Below are positions 49,101-61,100 of a stretch of 64,000 bases of DNA, one piece after another (within the stretch, counting starts at the first letter, position 1; the number at the start of each line of letters is the position of its first letter). The position numbers and the translations under genes are program-made. The stretch is taken from contig JARCOQ010000012.1 of the NCBI GenBank assembly GCA_029207755.1, positions 19,331,740 to 19,395,739 of the forward strand, in the 5' to 3' direction. The DNA comes from Chamaea fasciata. Lineage: Eukaryota; Chordata; Aves; Passeriformes; Sylviidae. The notes beneath the pieces are model-generated. The model searched no databases. It worked only from the letters and a program-made list of their open reading frames with translations, and was not told the DNA's origin.

Positions 49101-52100
49101 GCTGCCTGGCATTCTGGAGAAGGAAACCCGGAGAAATAGGTGCCAAAAGAGCAGCTTGGCTCGAGCCTGCTCTGTGTGGCCCTGCAGCTCTTGATCAGCT
49201 GAGAGCAGAGGTGGGTGAGCTACTGTTTCCCTAGTGTGGCCTGGGCAGAGGTGCTCACCATGAGTCTGTACTTCAGTGGGGATCAGTGTAAGATTCTCCT
49301 TCATGAACCTTCCTCCCAGCAGCTGAACGTCTCCCTGCTCTCTCTTGCCTCTCCAGTTGTCATCAACTCCCCGGAAAAAGAGCTCGTTTAGCGTTTCCCC
49401 ACCAGAGGTGGTATTTCGGAACTTCGTCGTTCATGAGGTCTATGAAATGGTGGTGTCTCTCATGAATAAGGGCGAGGTAAGTGCTGGGACATGGAGCGTT
49501 AACACTGTGCTGGAAGAGTGGTGTAATTCCCATAGTGTACAGCAAAGCAAGTTATCTGCTGCAGCACATCCAGAAGAAAATGTCTCAGCATCTTGTTCTG
49601 CAAGATGGTGGAAATCTTCCTGTGCTGGGAATTCTCCCCTGATTTTGCCCATGGGCTGACGGTATCTATCCCAAAGGAGTTTCCTTCTTTTGAAAGCTCT
49701 GATTGATAGGAATGTTGAGGGTTGTACAGTTCTTACCTGCTCTCATGCTTTGCCTTGAGTCTATACCACATCTTGTGTCTCCTTGGTTAATCTTGGTTCC
49801 TGGTAGGAATTTCTGCCTCTCTCAGCCTGTTTGGCTCCCTTTGTGCAGCTCAGAGTCAAAGCTCAGGGGCTGAGTCTTCTACGCTTTCTGCTGGAATCAC
49901 TATCATTAGTGGCATTGGCACGGCAGGAAATGTTCTGAAACAGCCCTGGAATCAGAGTGATGTAGCAGAAGCAGTAGGAGGCCTTTAGGTGCCACTTCAG
50001 GCTCCTGCTAAGCTTCATCCAGCTCTGCTCAGGTTTTCCAAAAGCAACATGGTGCTCTGCTTTCCCTTTGGAGAACCACAGCACATCCAAAGCCATGTGC
50101 TCCTGTTTGGCAGTTTCCCAAGAGAGTTGAGAGGGAAAAAGTTGAAAAATGTCAGCAGTTGTGTTGGACTGTAAAGGGGAAAACTGAGACCATTTGAATT
50201 TCAGTCAGGGAAACATTTTCTTAAATGAGGCTTGTGCCAAGAGTGGGCTAGTGGGAAGAGACAGGAGGGAGTCAAAATCATCTGGTTTAGACTTTTTGAG
50301 AGCATTTTGGTGCTCAGGGGTTGATATGTATGTGTTGAAAATGCATGTTTGCTGTGTCTGTGTATCCCAGAGAGCAGAACTTGGCCTGCTGGCTGCAAGC
50401 GGGAATGCCCAGCAGCCCAGCTTGCCTGCACAGGCAGCAAGAACCCCTGGAGAGCCAAGGTTGGCTTTTAATACTGAAACCACACTGTGAGTCAGTGCTG
50501 GTCATGTTTTGAAATATTGCCCCCGCAGTCCCCCCCCCCGCAGCAAGCTCTGGAGAGGCTTTGGAGGAATATCTCCGAAGGGACAGGACAAAAGATTTCA
50601 AAAGAGGCTCTTACCCCCAGATTATTCCTCAAAGGAGTCCAGGGGCCGAAAGAGAGAGAACAAAGAAATCCAGGGGTCTTATCTAGTCTCCTATTTTGGG
50701 AGGGTCCTGGCATTCAGCCAATTAGGTGTGGACATGTAGGGAGGAAATTCCCGAAGGGTCAAAAGGCGAGAGACCATTCCCCTAAAGAATTACAACGTTT
50801 CTCCAGGAGGAAAATGCCTTTGAAGCCCACAGTCAGTAGGCACAGCCTGTCTGTGTTTCCATCACTTTTGGGGAGGTGATTGCTGTAATCAGTTGATGAT
50901 TCTTCCTTGCTGCTTTACTGGCCCTTTAAATTCTCTTTGTCGTCTCCTTTTTTTAGGGATTGCTGTGTTCCTTCTTTTGCTTTTCAGGTTTGCTTTTATT
51001 CCCAGTAAGGCCACAGTGTTTGGTCTCCTCTCTTGCTGGTCTGCCTGCATGACTGTATCCCCCAGAACTGCCCTATCCAAAGCTGACCTGCTAGAAAGGA
51101 ATTTCTTCCTTCCCCCAGGATAATGTGCTGTTATGCTTTCAGGTAGCACAAACCCTCTGTGGAACACGACTGCATAGCTGTGTGCAGGCAGAAGCCAGCA
51201 GGTTTTTGGCCCTGTTGAATATGCAGATGATTTGGTTCAGGTGCTCTTGTCTCCATCCTGCTGGTGCTGACCTGCTCGGCCTTTCCTTCCCACCAGGCAC
51301 TGCCCTACTGCCCCTGGCCAAAATGCTGGAGCCAGACAGAAGGGATTCAAGTTCACCCTTGGGAATTCTGTGCCTGTACCTCCACAGCTGAAAGGGCTTT
51401 GGAAAAGGGGTCAAGGAAGGACGTCACCAGGGCATGGACAGGTCTCCTCTTGTCCTGTTTCCTCAAGCGGCAAAATCATGGTTCCATGTCTTTCCTGCAG
51501 AATCTTCAGGGGGTGCAGGTCTCCATGGAGAGCTCACCTTACTTCCAGCTGGCGGGCCCCAGTGATGCATGCCGTGCCGTGCCAGGAGGCGCCGTTACCA
51601 ATGTGCACGTCCACTTCACCCCTGACGAGAACAAGGTGAGACTGGAGGAGCCAAAACACAGAATTATCTCCAAAGCCATTGTTGTCCCTGCACTCTGGGT
51701 ACAGCCCATGCTGTGAGCTTGGCTCCAGGCCGTGGGCAGGCAGCCTGCAGCCAGTCCCAGCTTGGCATGTGCTGTCAGGCCCTGCACCCAGGCCTGACAG
51801 GCCCTGCTTCCCCTCGCTGCACTTTCCTCTGAGCATTCCCAAGGGAAGAAAGATGCCCAGGGAACAGTATGCAAATGATAGAGGGGTGTTGATAGATGTC
51901 TGGCCATCTCTAGGTATAGTGGAAGGGGTTTCATTATTCTGCAAAGTACTAGAGGAACAAAGAGGTCAGAGAGCTTTCCTCCTTCCTGACTGGCCACAGC
52001 TTCCCTGCCTCACCCGGGGCTGGAGCAAGGACGGTGCTTTTTCACACCCTCTGTTCTCCAGCCTTGGGCTGTGCTGTCCCAGAGCACAGCTGACCATGAT

Positions 52101-55100
52101 ACGGCTGCAAGGCCAGGGCAGAGGATGTGCTGTGCCCGTGGGCCCAGCCTGGCACAGGCACACTGAGCTCTAGGTGCCCTTAGTCAGCAGGAGCTTGGTG
52201 AGCTGCAGGGGACTTGGACACCTGCCTGAAAGAGCTCGTGTAGGGCAGGTACAGCCTGCAGGCAGGCAGACCTGTGGGCCCAGAGCCGGTGGCAGCGACA
52301 CTGCTGCGGCTCTGTCTTCATGCCTGTCACTGTGGCTGCTCTGTCAGCTGGCGCCCATTCCATGCCAATTCTGCTTTTGCGTGCAAGTTTGAACACCAGT
52401 GCCGAGGCCCTGGCAAGTCTGCTCTCAGCGCTGTGATCTGGAGGCTGGTTCATACAGAGGGGTTTAGGACATGGCATGGAAGGGAGGAAGCCTTGCTGGG
52501 AAACAAAGAGAGGCTCTTTCCAACAGCATCCTGCTACCTCTTAGCACTGTTCTTCTCGTGACTTGGTTGGAGAGGCAAAGTTAGAGGGGAGTTCTGAGCA
52601 AACAGATATTTCTACACCAGGCCAGAGGTCCAGGATCTCTTTGGGTGCAGCTGTTTTCTCAGTTTCCTTTTGTTGCTTAGATTCAGTTTAACACTTTGTC
52701 CTATTCTCAATCAGTGGGAATATAGTAACCTAAGGAGGAATGTCCTGTGTTCCCTAGCTCCATGTTTCTTAGAAGGGACTTAGGAATTATTTAACATCAT
52801 TAAAATTGAGAGTAAAAATTATGGTGGCCTAGGGCAGTTGTCTGTATGACCCAAGTGACACAAGAGCTTAATGCCACTGAGATAGGTTTTGCAAAGTGCA
52901 CTGCGGCCTTTAAAATGTGAGATATTAGTAGAACTTATTGTTCATTTTGGGGTGGAATAGGTAAATTGATACCCTTGAAGGGATATAGGAAATGGCTTTT
53001 CTTCTGCCATGGAGATGGCACCAAATGACCTGTGCTGAGACAGTTTCTTTTCCTGCAGGTTTATTCCCATGAGCTCGTCTGCGTCAGTGGAGAGGAAAGG
53101 ATAGTTGTGCCAATTCGGGCCATCCCTGCCCGAGCTATCCTGAACTTCCCCGACGAGCTGGACTTCTCAAAGTGTCCTGTCAAAGGCAGCACCCGCAAGA
53201 GTCTGCTGATTGAGAATTCTGGTAGTCTGGCAGCTCATTACCAGCTGAGCACCGAGAGGTGAGGCAGCTCATCTGTCCTTGTGCAAAACACCTTTGGGGG
53301 ATAACAGAGTTGGGAAAGAACAACAAAAGGAACCAGAGCATGGGAGCTGCTGCCCTGCGTCGCTGGCTGCAAATGGGCAGGATGGATGGCATCTGCTCTT
53401 GCTTTCGGTGTTCTTAGCAGGATGCAGCCTTTGAGCTTTCTCCGTCCCAGATTTCCTGGGGGGTGCTGGAACATGTTAGTAGCTGGCTTGCGCCCTCCTG
53501 AGCACAAGCAGCTTCTGAAATGGGTACTCACCACTGTCAGATAAACAGACCCATTCTCTGGGAGGACACAGGCACATGGCTTTCCAGTGGTGCCTGCATC
53601 AGATGCCCAACATGAGCTGTGTTGCAGGCAGCCGGTGCAGTTCCTGTTACTTAAAGCTGATCTGATTTCCCTTGTCAGCTGAGGGCATCAGTCCCCTCTT
53701 CTGTTCCGTGATGAACCTTTGAAAGCCAGTTTAAAATTTCAAACACGTGCTTTAAATCTCTGAATAAGGTCGTGCCCCCTTTCATTGAGATCTCTTTTTA
53801 TATACTCTGAAGTTCCTGTGTTTCTGCTGTTTTTTCATTTTGGTTTGTGTTAAATGTTTGCCAAAAGATCATGAATTCTTCATTGGGAACTTTCATAAAT
53901 GTCAAGCTCCTCTAATGCCTATCAATACACCACATGCCCATAGGTATATGCACAGGTGTATTAGAAACATGAGACATTTAGTGAATGTGTGAAAAGCAAT
54001 TGGGCTGCTTTAGAAGATAAAAGAAGGTAGAATAACTTTTTCTAGAGGGGACCTCTGGAAATTGTCTGAGCAAATACACTGCTCAAAGCAAGACCAGTGT
54101 CCGGGGATTGCAAGGGGCCGTTGGGAGATCTGGAGTTGTCTTTAGATGCCATACAAGGAAACAAACATACAAATGGACTAGTTAAAGAGCCGAAGAAAAC
54201 CTATTAAAACCCCTCCATGACCTTATCTTTTCTGCCTGTCGGGTGCAGTAGTGATTCATTGAAAGGGTAGATCTAACAGGATGAGAACTATCTTAAGGAA
54301 CAGCTCACAATTAACTCACTATATTGCTCTAATCAACCCGTAAAAGGCCAAAATTTATCCTGCCAGCCCCATCTCTTGGCAGTGGTTTTCATTTGGTTAT
54401 TATAGCGTCAGGGATGTCTCCTTCACAGTCCTTCCTATCTGTGGGCTCAGGGAACAGCTTAGTGATGTTGACTGAAATTCAGAGGAGTTAAGTTTAACTG
54501 TAGAGCTTGTGTCCTTGGGTCTTGGGGAGCCAGGTCTATATGAGAGATGACTGCTCCAGCAGGAACAGAGGAGTCTGGTGGGTACAGCCTGGGGTGGGAT
54601 GTAGGAGATGCAAGGGCTGATTTGCACTCAGTTTTTCAGCCCTGACAACTGAAACTTGGCTGGATCCTCTTCTCCTGGTAATTTGAAAATAAGAAGATAT
54701 CTTCTTTCTCATGCAACGCCTGAAGTCACTCCCAGGAGTGTTATTCGCATCCTGCCATCTGAGGGCAGGAGTATGTAACATGGGGCAGGAGTGGGAAAGG
54801 AAGGGAAGGGAAGGGAAGGGAAGGGAAGGGAAGGGAAGGGAAGGGAAGGGAAGGGAAGGGAAGGGAAGGGAAGGGAAGGGAAGGGAAGGGAAGGGAAGGG
54901 AAGGGAAGGGAAGGGAAGGGAAGGGAAGGGAAGGGAAGGGAAGGGAAGGGAAGGGAAGGGAAGGGAAGGGAAGGGAAGGGAAGGTAGTGCTGAAGTGTGG
55001 CCAGGGACTCCCTTAACTGGCAGCTTCTCTTTCTGGCAAAATTTCTGACAAAATAATAAGAAAAAACTCCTGTGCCTTGCCCACACCAAGCACCGATCCC

Positions 55101-58100
55101 CCAAGCCCCAGCAGAGACCTGCAGCAGTGCTGGCTCACCCTCGGGGCAGATGTGGGAACTCGTACAGTAATCGGGCTCCGGGGCTGCTGGGGCCTTGTCT
55201 TTCCTCCTCTCTCCCCAAAGTCTCACATCCAGCACATAAACATTGCTGGCCCAAGGCTTCTCCATCAGCCACTAGTGATGTTCTCACTAGTGGTAATGGA
55301 GCAGGTCAGGCCCATAACTGCAGCAATAGGTCCTTAGTGAGCAGAACCTGAAGCAAGTTCATCAGCTGTCACTACTGACATGAATGAAATTCAGCTTGCC
55401 AGATGTTCTCTATATTTTTGTGTGTGATAAGTTCAGCACCAAACTCCCCAGAACACCCTTTCTGTGGACAGATTGACCACCAGCAAAGCACTGAGGAACT
55501 TTTGTTTCCTCGGTGGGGCTGTGGAAGATCACAAAGCCCAGCAACTTCTGGGCAGAAGCACATTTCACCTGAGCTGTCCCTGAGCATCAAAACACGGAGT
55601 CTTGTGTTTGTCAGGCAAGAACTGTTCGCCTGGTGACCAATCCTAATTGCTCCTGTTACATCCAAAGTGCACCAAGACATTTGCGTAATTATTTCCAACA
55701 CATTCCACAGAGTTTGTCTGGTGAGCCAAGCAAACAGTTACCAGCCTGGATGACAACCCAGGGTCCCAGATTGCATTGCTGGTAAATACACGAAACCCTC
55801 CTGTTCTGCCTCCTCGATGTGCTCCTGCTAATGGTGCTTCATATGGCTGGGATTGGATCCTTCAGATTGTAAATGGCATCCTCCTTTTGGGTCTTGTTTC
55901 CATGTCACTGTATTGCTCTAATCTGCATTTGCACTCTTTCAGAGTTTTGATTGCTCCTTTTTGTAGAGCAGCTTTCATTGAAATGCTGATAAAATGTGCT
56001 AATTCAGGATCTTTTCAAGGTAAAATAAACCAAAGAGCCACGCTGCAAATTCAACAGTAATTATTCCGTGGTCTTCAAGGGAAAGTTCCTTCTCCCTGTC
56101 TGATTCCTAGGCTGTAATCTCACAAGAGAGGTAGTGCCCTAACATTTGCATCTCTTGAGAGGAGGTTTATAGGTAGCAGGAAAAGAGAAACTCCTGAGGC
56201 AGTCAGTGTCAAGTTATGCATGCAGATAGCTCTTAACTCTCTCTGTGCTTTTCACAAACCATTCTCTGATGGGATTGCTGGCAGTCAGAAGGCTGGATGC
56301 CGAGTATGGGGGGGATTAGGTCGTTTTATCCCACAGGATCTTCTGAGGGCTGGATCTCCTCAGAAGTGGGTCAGTAGCTGTTTCTGATCCTGGCTGTTCC
56401 GTCTGTCTTGGCTGTAGTTTGTTTGCTCCCTGCTTGCCCAAGTGAGCTGAAGTGACCTGCACTGCAGAAGGAATGTCATGGCCAGATGTCCCCCCAAGTC
56501 CTGATCTCTCTCTTTGTGTTGCAGTCCTTTCTCCGTGGTTCCAGCCGAAGGAATTCTGGGCCCTGGTCACACCATGCAGGTGACAGTGGGATTTCACCCG
56601 CTGACGAGCGGTGACCATTTCGGGTCCCTGGTGGCGCGCTGCACAGGTGAGTGCTGGGCAACGCACAGGACACAGGACAGTTCTCCACCATCACTCCCTG
56701 TTCATCCCCCTCAATTCCCTCTAGATGTACCTTCTCTGTTCCAGCTCTGCCCCAAAGAAAACTGAAGTAGTTGGTGTTTAAATGGTTGATAAAGTGGATC
56801 CCCCCTAACAGGGCTAAGATTTTTGGAATTCTGTTTTGCTGGGTGTTGCTGAGTGGAGGAAGGAGGAACCCTGATTCTCCACTACTGTGTGGCTACGCCT
56901 GGGTGAAGTTTTATTTTACTCCTGGGCAGTGCTGTATGTGAGCTGCGAGGTCTCCGTCAGACTCTCTCCAATGCAGTGTATTTCTTGCACACCTCTGTCC
57001 TGTATGCCGCTTTTCCACTGGCTTGTCACAGACCCTTTTACTATGTTGCCCTCTACGCATCTATGTAGTTTTTGCCTAATAACACCTTCAGGCCCTCAAG
57101 TTCCTGTATGGTGACAAATCAAGACAAATTTTTCCTCGTCCCCATTTCCCAGGCCGTTCATGCTGTTGCAAACCTCTCTCATCTCCCATTTGATTTCTAG
57201 ACTGAGGAATCCCATTCAGTCTTCGTATAGAAGCTGCTCTGTACTTATTAATCTTTCCTTGTCCTTTTTTATTTAATCTGAAATGCTCCATCTTGGTTTT
57301 TGAGATCAGAACAATATAAAATATTGCAAGACTGATGGGGCTGTGGGTTTGGACAGGGAGATGACGGTGATGATTTTTATGGTGTTCATTTTGTAGTGGT
57401 TTGTCATATTGCAAAGCCAGGCTGGTTGTGTTTCCTCTCCTGTGTCCCCTCCTGCTGTGGGCTGTCACTTCACCTGTTCCTCTGGGTCTCCTTTTTCTGC
57501 CCACATGCCCCCAGGCATATTTGCTTGTCAGCAACAAGGGATCCAAGGGATCAGGAGAGGCAGGAGTCTCGTGGGATGCGCAGGGGAGACCTCGGCAAGC
57601 CAGGATTGACCAGGGCTCCTCAGTGTCACCTGAAGGACTTTGATGCAGAAATCCCAGTGATCTGAGTGAGTCACCTGAGCACATCTGACAAATCCCACTG
57701 TACATACTGTCACCTTGGGGCCAAATCTCTACAAACACTCTCAGAAATAAGGTGGTTCAGGAGGTGGCCAGGACATCCTCACGCCGTACACACAGAGCTG
57801 TCAGGACGTGATAAATGTACTGATCCATGGAACTGCTAATACATTTAAAAGCTATGACACTTTCTTCCGTGACCTGTGGTTTGCTTTGTTCCTTGTGCTT
57901 CCATCAGCAACTGAGCTAGCTGAGCAAAGACTCTGCTTTGTTCCAGGTGAAGAAAGTTTCTTCACACTCCTTCGCGCAGAAGCTGCAGATGTCAACATTG
58001 GGTTGAGCACATATTCCGTGAAGGTTGAGAAGACTTTCATCACCACAGCAAGCCACACAAGCATGTTCATCAGGAACAGGAGTAACATCACAGCCCACTT

Positions 58101-61100
58101 CCAGTGGAAGATGTTTCCTACTGAGGAAGCCGACAATGAAGAGAAGAGGAGGTTGGTTTGAAAGATACGTTTCAGTGAGATACATGGCCCAAGACTGAAA
58201 CTAGTGCATGGCCTCAGGGGGGTGTTGGTGATTTTGAATGGTTTAGGCCAAGTAAACCATCCCTGGCATTAGGGTGCGTGTCCCTGGGCTTCAGGAGCTC
58301 AGCACAGCAATCCAGTTCCATTTATACTCCAACCAAGGATGGCATTTTGGGAAGGAAAGGTTGATTGCAATGACTGGATTTCCTCAAGTTCTAATTGGGC
58401 TTTTGCCTCCCTAATCTTCTTCCTACATGACCTGGCAACATCCTTCAACGTTTCCTGAGTTGCCAGCCCCTCTTTGCAAAGGCGATACGCCCTCTTTTTT
58501 CCCCTTAGTTCCTTCCAAATCTCCTTGCCCATCCAGGCTCGTTGTCTTCCCTGTCAGCTCACCTTTCAGCACACAGGGACAGTCTGTTCCTGTGCCTTCG
58601 AGACTTCTTTCTTGTAGTATGTCCATCCTTCCTGGACCCTTTTGTTTGTAAAGGCTGTTTCCCAAGGTCCTCTCCAAAACAGTCTCTTGGACAGGCCGAA
58701 GGCTGCCTTCCAGAAGACCAGAGTGGAAGTTTTGTTGATGCCCCTCCTTGTTTCACTGATTGTTGAAAACTCTGTTATTTCACAGTCACTGTACCCCCAG
58801 ACAGTGGTGAACAGATGAAGTTCATTTAGTTCTTAGGGAATCTCCTGGTGATATCCAGTACCTGGATCCCAGGGAGGCAGCAGGCTTCCCTGTGGAACGG
58901 ATCCGCTCGATATACAGGGCCCTCATTTCCCCTTAGAAGGGATTCACTTACTACCACTACCCTTCTTTTCTTCGTAATACTTGAGGCTGGGATCTGTCTG
59001 GCAGAAAAAGTGCAGCTGTCTCCAGACAGAATTTTCTCTTTTAGTGTCATCTGTCTGAGCCTCTGGATCCAGGGCCTCATACCTATTCTGTCAGGGTGCA
59101 GTCATGGGGGTCAGGACAGGATTTCATTACCTCCTCAGCAGAAGCCCATCCCCATTCCCCACTGTCTCCTAGGTCTTCTCCTTCTGCCTGATCACAAGAA
59201 GGGCAGGGCTCCTCTGACTCCTGCTGAGCTTCTCTCGGGCTTGGAAGGGTGTAACTCCAGCAGTTTATTTTTGTTTCGCTCTCCCTAATGCTCCTCAGCC
59301 TTTCCACTTCTTCCTTACCTTCTGCCACTAGACAGAGCAGATCATTCACCTGCTCACACTGCACGCAGGTGTCTTTCACATTATCCTCTGATATTAACAC
59401 CAGGCTCAGACCCTCCCTGCAGCCAGGGGCCTGGACAGCTGTGTCCTTCCTGGGGGGTTCTGTTTGAGATAGTACACTCTTGCTGGCGGCAGCAGCAGCA
59501 ATGACTTTTGATCATTTGTAAACTTGCTGGGGGAAAAAAAAAAAGGCAGAAAGATGAAAGAAAAAAAAAAGGCAAGCACCTCAAAACCAACCAAAAGACA
59601 CAGCCCGCTACACAAGGAGGGTGGGTGGCTGCAGCCTTTCTGCTCGGCCTGCTTGTGTGAACTGCCACGCAAAAATGAAAAAATGCTGTGCAAACTGCCA
59701 GCCCAAACCGCTGTGCCAAAACTGCCGTGCCAAAACTGCCGTGCCAAAAGTGCCATGCCCAAACTGCTGTCCCCAAACTGCTGTGCCCAAACTGCTGTGC
59801 CAGAACTGCCACGGCAAGTGCCTGTTTGCTGCGGGCCAGGTCGCTTGCACTCCCCAGAGCCATTTTAAATCACCTGCAAAGGAACAGGAGGTCGACCCTC
59901 ACCCGCTTGAATGGATGGCAAGAGGGTCCTTTAGTGCCCTGGGCTTCTTGGTTCTCCACTGTTCTCTGTCTACTTACACAGTGTCTGACTTCCATACGAG
60001 CTCTGTATGTTAAAAGAAAATCCCATGACCTTCTCTGGCTATTTCCCTGGGCTGTTTATTTCCATTTTTTCTTACTTGCCTGCCTCAGCCTGGATCCCAG
60101 GTGATCCACTTTCCCCTCAGAAGAAACTGGGTTTTCTTTAAGTAAACTTCAACCTGGTTTTGGTTTTGTGGATTTTTTCCAATTACATTTGTTTTCATGC
60201 CAGTTTGTGTCCTAGACTGTCACCAGGACATTTTGTTTTTCCTTACTTCCAGTCTTAGGGATGGTGTTAGCTCTAAGGCCAACTCTCCTGCTGTCAGAGA
60301 TGCTTTTGAGATCTCAGAGCAGAGAGGACTTTTTTTTATGAGAGAAGCCAGTGCAGGATCCTTTCACTCTCTGGCCATTCTACTACCATGCACTGGGATG
60401 GGACCCAAAAAGCTCTGGATCCTGAAAAGATGATCTCTCCAGGAGTTTGCTGTCTCCCTCCTGCACCACGAAGTCCCTTCCCCTCTCACAGCCTCTGTTT
60501 TCATGCATATAAAACCTTGGATATCACTGAAGGGATGCGGTGCCTGAATTCATCAATTTCCTTTGGAAGTGCTCTGGGATGCTCTTGTGAAAGGCAGAGT
60601 AGGGAACAGGGCAGGTCCAAAATGGAAGAAGCAAAGAGCGATGCTGGTAACACGTAACCACAACCCAGCTTCGTCTCCCTTTCCCAGGGAAGTCCTGCAG
60701 TGGGTGCTCCGTGATCTTTATCTGCCTCCCCCGAGCAGCTCAGTGGTAGGAAAAGCCAGCTGAGGTGGCTGGTGGATTCTCGCTCAGTGTTGGCAGAGGC
60801 TTTGAGGCAGGAGATTCTATTGAGGGATGCTGGCTTTCCAAAGCTCTCCTGAGCTTGCAAGTGTGGAGTAAAGCTACCTACTGAGCTAGTGCACAACAAG
60901 TTATCTTCTGATCCAGTTGGGACCCTCGTGGCTTGGGGTCAGCCCTTGCTGGGGAGCTGCCGCTCCTCCCCAAGTGCTTTGCTCTCCCACACTTCCGCTT
61001 CTCTCTGCAAATATATTAAATGACCTGCTGGCTTTTTCTCTCCCTGTGGCTGCAGGCAGTGTGATTTGCTGGAGCCACCACCAAAGGTCTGGATGGAAGA

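Noticed and set aside
54709..55265. Open frames with LPFPS or GREGK repeats
   Set aside because: They are translations of the AAGGG microsatellite.
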